Shown here: positions 31,432 to 36,134 of the stretch, piece after piece
Layout: the number at the start of each line of letters is the position of its first letter
Position numbering within the stretch: position 1 is the first letter of the stretch
NCBI GenBank assembly: GCA_947624455.1
Contig: CANQKL010000002.1
Location: 1-36,134 of the forward strand
DNA length: 36,134 bases
Direction: 5' to 3'
DNA from: an uncultured Clostridia bacterium
GTDB taxonomy: Bacteria > Bacillota > Clostridia > UMGS1883
Program-made: the position numbers and the translations under genes
Notes under the pieces: generated by a model
The model's input: only the letters and a program-made list of their open reading frames with translations
What the model was told of the DNA's origin: nothing
The model's database searches: none

Positions 31432-32406
31432 TCAGAATTCGAGAAGATATTTTCCATTTACCAGGGGTCTCTCCCCCTCCGTCAGCGTAAGCCCGACGCC
31501 ATTTCCCAGGAAATATTCGGCGTTACAGCGTCTAAGGCCGAGTATCTTGCTGAAATATTTTTTTGGAGCCTCTATGTCCAGCCTGCCATTTTCTACCATT
31601 TTTTCCAACTGTCCGCGAACAAAGCGGCTGACCACCGCCTCGCCCATGGCCGGGTGATAGGGGCCTGCAACGCAGCCGCCCTTCAGCTCTGCGCTGTCGC
31701 TGAGGCCGATCCGCAGGACTTTCACTCCGGCGGCCCGGAATTTTCCGTAAAGCCTCGCCCCAAGCTCCGTGGCTTCCTCAAGGGTCTGGGGGGAATAGGC
31801 CCCGGCCCGGTACATATCGGCCAGGCGGGTGTTTTCCATCACGAGGGTGGGATATATCCTCGTTTCCTCCGCCCCGAGGGCGATAAATTCTTCCGCCGTG
31901 GCCATGGACTTTTCCGGTGAGTCCAGGGGCAGTCCCGTCATCATCTGGAGTCCCAGCGTAAAGCCCCTCTCCCGCACAAGGGCCGAAGCCCGCCGTACGG
32001 CGGCGGAATCGTGGCCCCGGCCCGAAGCCGCCAGCACGGCGTCGTCCATAGACTGGGCGCCCAGCTCGATGTTGGTCACGCCGTATTCCTCCAAAAGATC
32101 CAGCTGCTCCGGGCCGATGTAGTCCGGCCTGGTGGAAAGGCGTATGCCCGATATTCTGCCGGAGTCCAGGTATTTCTTCGCCTGGGCCAAATATCCGCGC
32201 TGGAGACGGGGTTCTATTCCGGTGAAGCTGCCGCCGAAGAAGGCGATGGTGTGGGGGCCGGTTCTCCCGCCGGAAAGATACTCGTCGGCTATGAGGCCCA
32301 CGGATTCGGGGGCGGGGGCCTCGGTAACGCCCGTTATCGACCGCTGATTACAAAAGGCGCAGTCGTTTGGGCAGCCCACATGGGGTACAAAGATGGGGAT
32401 GTTCAC
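31432..32406 (-). CDS. Elp3-like radical SAM protein
   Basis: The 324-residue protein has the radical SAM cluster motif CPNDCAFC (CxxxCxxC, about residues 11-18) that holds the 4Fe-4S cluster, a GGSFTG glycine motif for SAM, and a partial TIM-barrel pattern (IRLSTRPDYI, NIELGAQSMDDAVL, GLQMMTGLPLDS). The family is like the Elp3 catalytic domain but without a fused acetyltransferase domain; tRNA modification is likely but not established. I chose GTG 32406, seven bases after GGAGG, over the longer TTG 32424. The start overlaps the rnc stop codon (GTGA), so translation is coupled. Neighbours rnc and the GNAT gene share the transcript. Confidence 0.88.
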   Translation of the reverse strand: MNIPIFVPHVGCPNDCAFCNQRSITGVTEAPAPESVGLIADEYLSGGRTGPHTIAFFGGSFTGIEPRLQRGYLAQAKKYLDSGRISGIRLSTRPDYIGPEQLDLLEEYGVTNIELGAQSMDDAVLAASGRGHDSAAVRRASALVRERGFTLGLQMMTGLPLDSPEKSMATAEEFIALGAEETRIYPTLVMENTRLADMYRAGAYSPQTLEEATELGARLYGKFRAAGVKVLRIGLSDSAELKGGCVAGPYHPAMGEAVVSRFVRGQLEKMVENGRLDIEAPKKYFSKILGLRRCNAEYFLGNGVGLTLTEGERPLVNGKYLLEF

Positions 32407-33173
32407 CGCCGTTCCTCCCCGCAAAGCTCCCGCAGAATGGAATCGTTGTCAGTGGGAAGCCCCCGTTCCATCCGGCTTTTCTCCACGGCGGCTATCCTTT
32501 CCAGCGCGGCGTGGGCCGCAAGCTGCTGGGCCTTTTTCTTGCTGTTGGACACTCCCTCGCCTATGGCGCGGCCGTCGATGACCGCCGCCACGGTAAAAAC
32601 GCAGTCGTGGATGGGGCCTTCCTCGCTGACGACCTCATAGGTCACGTTGCGGCCCTTGCTCTGGAGCCTTTCCTGGAGCCGGCTCTTGTAGTCGCTGTCG
32701 ATAAAATGTCCCTCGGTTATGATATTTTTTATCCTGTCGCCGTACACGCCCAGCACATAGCTCCGAGTCCGCTCCATTCCAGCTTCCAGGTACAGAGCGG
32801 CCACATGGGCCTCGAACATATCCGCCAGTATCGACTTGCGGTGCCGCTCGCCGCAGTTCTCCGCGCCGGTACCCAGCAAGGCGAACTCGTCGATGCCTAT
32901 TTCCCCGGCGAGCTGGGCCAGCGTGTCCTCGCAGACCAGGGCCGCCCTAATGCGGGTAGACATACCCTCGGGAAATTTTTTGTCCAGATAAAGCTCTTGG
33001 GCGATGATAAAGCCAAGTATAGCATCGCCCAAGAACTCTAACCGTTCATAGCTCTCCACCCCGAACTGGTGGGCGTAGGAGGTGTGGGTCAGAGCTGTCC
33101 GCAGAAGCTGGTGATTTTTGAAGCGGAAGTCCATCCGCTTTTCCAGTTGTTGGATGTCAGGTGTTTTTCTCAT
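32403..33173 (-). CDS. rnc: Ribonuclease III
   Basis: The 256-residue protein has the RNase III signature ERLEFLGDAILGF (about residues 43-55), where Glu and Asp bind Mg2+. The second acidic patch is DMFEAHVAALYLEAG (about 117-131). The double-stranded-RNA-binding domain is at the C terminus (about 160-232, DYKSRLQERLQSKGRNVTYE, then SNSKKKAQQLAAHAALERI). It cuts double-stranded RNA in rRNA maturation and mRNA turnover. The length is somewhat above the usual 225-240 because of a charged C-terminal tail of about 20 residues. AGAGGAGGAAG precedes the ATG. It is the first gene of a three-gene transcript. Confidence 0.96.
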   Translation of the reverse strand: MRKTPDIQQLEKRMDFRFKNHQLLRTALTHTSYAHQFGVESYERLEFLGDAILGFIIAQELYLDKKFPEGMSTRIRAALVCEDTLAQLAGEIGIDEFALLGTGAENCGERHRKSILADMFEAHVAALYLEAGMERTRSYVLGVYGDRIKNIITEGHFIDSDYKSRLQERLQSKGRNVTYEVVSEEGPIHDCVFTVAAVIDGRAIGEGVSNSKKKAQQLAAHAALERIAAVEKSRMERGLPTDNDSILRELCGEERR

Positions 33174-33241
33174 ACGCTTCCTCCTCTGTCAGCATTATTC
33201 CAAAGTTCCCGGCGGTTTTTCACCGAATACCATTATAAGGC

Positions 33242-33272
33242 ATAAAATCCCGGGTGCGCCCCGGGATTTTAT
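33242..33272 (-). terminator. Terminator with 13-bp perfect stem, palindrome ATCCCGGG core
   Basis: ATAAAATCCCGGG (33242-33254) and its exact complement (33260-33272) have a 5-base loop. On the minus strand it lies downstream of the SLH gene's stop by about 55 bases, between that gene and rnc. Its T-rich arm serves in place of a separate T-run. The core ATCCCGGG also occurs in the terminator at 3234-3270. Confidence 0.6.
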
Positions 33273-33279
33273 ACTTCCG

Positions 33280-33317
33280 CCGGTCGGGAAAGGGACGCGG
33301 AGTCCCTCTCCCTGCCG
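33280..33317 (-). other. GC-rich imperfect hairpin after the SLH gene
   Basis: CCGG-GGGA-AGGGA and their imperfect complements form a long stem with a few mismatches, ending about nine bases after the SLH stop codon. No T-run follows. Confidence 0.45.
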
Positions 33318-33325
33318 GATATTTT

Positions 33326-36134
33326 TTAGTGGATGATATAAACCATCTTGAAGTAGCCGGCCGAATTCGTGCTGTCGCCGGAGGTGTAGGTCACTACAAC
33401 GCTGCCGTCGCTGCCGTCCTCGTAAGCCTGAAGCTCTTCTATCGCGTCCGCATCGCTGAGATACTCGGCGCCGTTGCGTCCGTTGTATACGAATACCTTT
33501 GTGTTGCTGCCATAGAGGTGAGCTACCACGCCGGTGCCGCTGTCGGCCATTTCAACGTCGTCCTCCACAAGGGTGGGCGAAACGGTCACGCTCTTGATAT
33601 CCGGCTCAATGCGCAGCACAGTACCGTAAGCCAGACGGAACGCCGCGTTATAAACGTCGGTATCCGCGGGAGTGGGTGAGCTGCTCCTGATAGCCAGGAT
33701 ACGGTTGCGGTCTCTTACAGCCTCGGAAACGCTGCTCGCAGGCTCATCCTGAACAGGATCGGAAGCATCGAGCCACAGCTCCATATCGGAGATCTTGCCT
33801 TCGGAAACCAGGTAACGGATGATATCGCCCTTACCCAGCTTGTTATAGGCGTTCCTGGCCGCGGTGTCCATCTTGCTGTAGTTGAGTACAAGAGTGGTGT
33901 TGGGGCTGGTGGAAACGCTGGCGTCGCCGTTCTTGTTAAATACATAGCCGGTAACGGTGTCGTCGCCGTTGTCGTTCTGGCCGTAGCTGTCAACTATCAT
34001 GAAGGGCGACTTGTAATTGAATACCATGGAGTCGTCCTGCTTGTAAACCAGTACAAAGTCGGCTCTCTTAGTGGCGGTAGTGCCAACGTTGAAGGCCTCC
34101 ACATAGTAGCTGTTGCCAGCGGTGAAGGAGGAGGTCGTGCGCCTCTCGTACTTGCTGCCCTGGGCTCTGTTGTCAGGAACAAACATTATCTTGGTGGCGG
34201 AGCTGATATTGAAGTGATCCTCGTCGCCGTCACCGGTGATATATGGGAAGCCGCTGGACCGGCTGTAGGGACGCAGACCGTCTTCAGCCGCCTCGTCGTC
34301 GATGCGGGCGGAAAGGGTCAGGTCGTTGCCGTCGATATTGGACTCGGCCAAGGTGTCGATAGCGGTTACAAGCTTCTTGCTGTTGGTCTTGAATCTGATG
34401 GGCTGAGCGTAAGTGGCGTTTTGCAGCTCGTCGCCAGCGCTGGTGTTCAGGTAGGATTCGTTGGCGATACGCGCGCTGTCCTCAAGAATGTCAAGGATGT
34501 CGTTATCGTCGTCGTTATATTTCTTATCGTCTATCTGGATCTTATCAGCCGCGCCGTAAACGGTGTCCTTGACGGAGCTGCTGTTTACGTCCACAATGTA
34601 GAGCTGGAGATCGTATCCGCTGTCCTCGTCACCCTGGAGAGCCTCGACCAGGTAGCCGTAAGCGAAGGAGCCTTCGCTGTCGCCGGTGGCGGAGGTGGTA
34701 ACGGCGGCAATCTGGCCTATATTGTCAACATAGATGTTGACGTTCATGCCGCGCTGCAGCTCGGGAATGTCATTGCTGCCGTCCAAGGCGAAGTTTCTGA
34801 GAGCGGAGTTGAACTGATAGTAACGGCCGCCTATCATGTACATATACTCGTCCTCGGAGTTGATGGAGGCAATGCGCTGAGAGGTGTAGCTCTTTCTCGT
34901 AACGTCTACCATCATGATGCTCGCGCCCTCGGCGTCCTCAGGCGAACGAAGTATGCTGACAACGTCATAGAGCTTTATGTCGCTCTTGTTGCTGTCCTTG
35001 CCGGAGAGATCCGTGGAGCCGCGGCGGAACACGAAGTAATCGGCGTCGTTCTTGTTGGGCATCGGGATCCTGTTGTCGCCGTTGACGTTGATATCCTCGG
35101 GGTAATTGTACTTAAGGGTGATATATTCCATGTTGCTGCGGGTGGTAGTGCCGTTGGCAACATAGGTGTCGTAGTTAGATACCTTGATAAAGTCGTACTT
35201 GCCGCTCTGGCAAATACTGATAACGCCGTTCTCAAAGTAATAGGGGCTGTCGGGATCCCCAAGATCGTCGATGTCGAAGTCCTCCATTACCTTGCCGTTG
35301 TATATTACGACGCCTTTGGGGGAAATCGTGGAGGTTCTAAAGGTATCGGGATCAGTGGCGTACTCGATCTTGCCGTTTTCAATGCCAATCAGGAATTTGC
35401 TCTTATCTCCCACATATCCGGAATAAATGTCGGTAGAGCTGTAATCTGTGGCGCTGATGCCGACGATGTACTCGTCGTCGCCGTCATCGTGGGTCATCCT
35501 GACCTTCATGCCCAGCAGGTCGTAGATATCGACCTTGGAAAGAGCGTCGTCGCTGAGGGTATAAACGTCGTCGTCCACCATGATCTCGTTGCTGCTAAGC
35601 TCATAGCGAGGCTCCTCAAGGTAAGCGAGATAGGTGGCGGTAACGGTACCGGTGATAACGTCGGTGTCCTCCTTTTTGTTGGAGCCGGAGTTGCCGCTGG
35701 AGCCGGAGTTGCCGCTGGAGCTGCCGCTATCACGCTGCCAGCTCACCTCGCCGGTCACCCGGTCGGTCACCGCGCGCATATCCACAAGGGTGCGGGAGTT
35801 GTTGGCCAGTATGGCTACTGTGCCTCGGGTAGTGGCCTGGGCGGGATTGGAGCGGCCCGCAAAGGCGTTCTTGGTAAGGCCCTCGCGGTCGGCATACTTC
35901 AGGTACGGGGCGGACCATCCGGAGTTGGGATCGGCCTCGTACTCAAGCTGGCAGACAGTACCCCAGTTGTGCATACGCATAAGCACGGCTACTACCTGCT
36001 CATAGGTGACAGGGTCTCCTGCGCCGAAAGTGCCGTCGGCGTAGCCGTTCATCAGGCCAAGGGCCTTTGCCACGCTGATATAGGGGCGGGCCCATTTATA
36101 AGTATCGTCGGCGTCCAGATCGGTAAAGCCGGTA
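33326..36134 (-). CDS. S-layer-homology (SLH) domain surface protein, start outside window
   Basis: The frame is open to the window edge, so the N terminus and signal peptide are missing; 935 residues are visible. It begins in an SLH domain, with GFTDLDADDTYKWARPYISV, GLMNGYADGTFGAGDPVTYE and RGTVAILANN in a second copy (WSAPYLKYADREGLTKNAFA). SLH domains tie proteins to pyruvylated cell-wall polymers. A Gly/Ser linker (SGSSSGNSGSSGNSGS) follows, then about 770 residues, mostly beta-rich with many aspartates, in which I recognise no family. A natural reading is an S-layer or large surface protein. An internal GTG at 36073 could be taken for a start but lies inside the SLH domain and is not one. 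Confidence 0.88.
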   Translation of the reverse strand, partial: TGFTDLDADDTYKWARPYISVAKALGLMNGYADGTFGAGDPVTYEQVVAVLMRMHNWGTVCQLEYEADPNSGWSAPYLKYADREGLTKNAFAGRSNPAQATTRGTVAILANNSRTLVDMRAVTDRVTGEVSWQRDSGSSSGNSGSSGNSGSNKKEDTDVITGTVTATYLAYLEEPRYELSSNEIMVDDDVYTLSDDALSKVDIYDLLGMKVRMTHDDGDDEYIVGISATDYSSTDIYSGYVGDKSKFLIGIENGKIEYATDPDTFRTSTISPKGVVIYNGKVMEDFDIDDLGDPDSPYYFENGVISICQSGKYDFIKVSNYDTYVANGTTTRSNMEYITLKYNYPEDINVNGDNRIPMPNKNDADYFVFRRGSTDLSGKDSNKSDIKLYDVVSILRSPEDAEGASIMMVDVTRKSYTSQRIASINSEDEYMYMIGGRYYQFNSALRNFALDGSNDIPELQRGMNVNIYVDNIGQIAAVTTSATGDSEGSFAYGYLVEALQGDEDSGYDLQLYIVDVNSSSVKDTVYGAADKIQIDDKKYNDDDNDILDILEDSARIANESYLNTSAGDELQNATYAQPIRFKTNSKKLVTAIDTLAESNIDGNDLTLSARIDDEAAEDGLRPYSRSSGFPYITGDGDEDHFNISSATKIMFVPDNRAQGSKYERRTTSSFTAGNSYYVEAFNVGTTATKRADFVLVYKQDDSMVFNYKSPFMIVDSYGQNDNGDDTVTGYVFNKNGDASVSTSPNTTLVLNYSKMDTAARNAYNKLGKGDIIRYLVSEGKISDMELWLDASDPVQDEPASSVSEAVRDRNRILAIRSSSPTPADTDVYNAAFRLAYGTVLRIEPDIKSVTVSPTLVEDDVEMADSGTGVVAHLYGSNTKVFVYNGRNGAEYLSDADAIEELQAYEDGSDGSVVVTYTSGDSTNSAGYFKMVYIIH
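35681..35728 (-). repeat. 18-bp tandem repeat in the SLH-protein linker
   Basis: An 18-base unit (35681-35698) is repeated exactly at 35699-35716 and partly at 35717-35728. It encodes SGNSGS units of the Gly/Ser linker. Confidence 0.85.

Overview
The window looks like chromosome of an anaerobic Gram-positive bacterium of class Clostridia, probably close to the Oscillospirales. That placement is an inference from gene content: a T-box-controlled pheST operon, S-layer-homology and copper-amine-oxidase-type stalk proteins, a biotin-dependent Na+ pump decarboxylase operon, and a sugar-type ABC locus with a DUF5696 protein. Most genes after base 600 are about 55-57% GC in the stretches I counted. 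Nearly all genes between 4.8 kb and the right edge lie on the minus strand.

Region by region. (1) 1-453 is the 3' end of a HAD phosphatase, GC-richer than the rest and apparently short at its C terminus. (2) 460-4742 (+) carries tandem sigma-A-like promoters, an 817-residue secreted protein with four stalk-type units, a cluster of perfect hairpins, and an ECF sigma factor overlapping a single-pass membrane protein (probable anti-sigma/sensor). (3) 4801-6063 (-) is a secreted TrpX-like substrate-binding protein fused to two stalk domains. (4) 6188-11125 (-) is a five-gene operon: MmdA-like carboxyltransferase, OadG, biotin carrier, OadB and OadA. It holds homologues of all three transcarboxylase subunits plus the Na+-pump beta subunit. 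(5) 11323-12561 (-) is an orphan BMP-family lipoprotein. (6) 12787-26760 (-) is a 14-kb operon: lipoprotein solute-binding protein, a large frameshifted solute-binding protein, a permease pair, an NHL/TPR membrane protein, a YIP1-like membrane protein, a DUF5696 protein and a second permease pair. It has no ATPase and no glycosidase. (7) 27036-30808 (-) is pheS-pheT behind a T-box whose specifier reads UUC (Phe). (8) 30889-33173 (-) is rnc, an Elp3-like radical SAM gene and a GNAT gene. (9) 33326 to the right edge (-) is an S-layer-homology protein whose start lies outside the window.

How the genes work together. The decarboxylase operon should couple carboxyl transfer on biotin to Na+ export. 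The 14-kb operon looks like a surface oligosaccharide-uptake machine using a housekeeping ATPase encoded elsewhere; its NHL, YIP1 and DUF5696 proteins have no assigned role and are the best candidate here for an undescribed system. Five minus-strand operons start at promoters with a 17-bp spacer and mostly a TTGCAN -35 box. Several starts given here are moved downstream of the longest open frame, to codons with a proper ribosome binding site.
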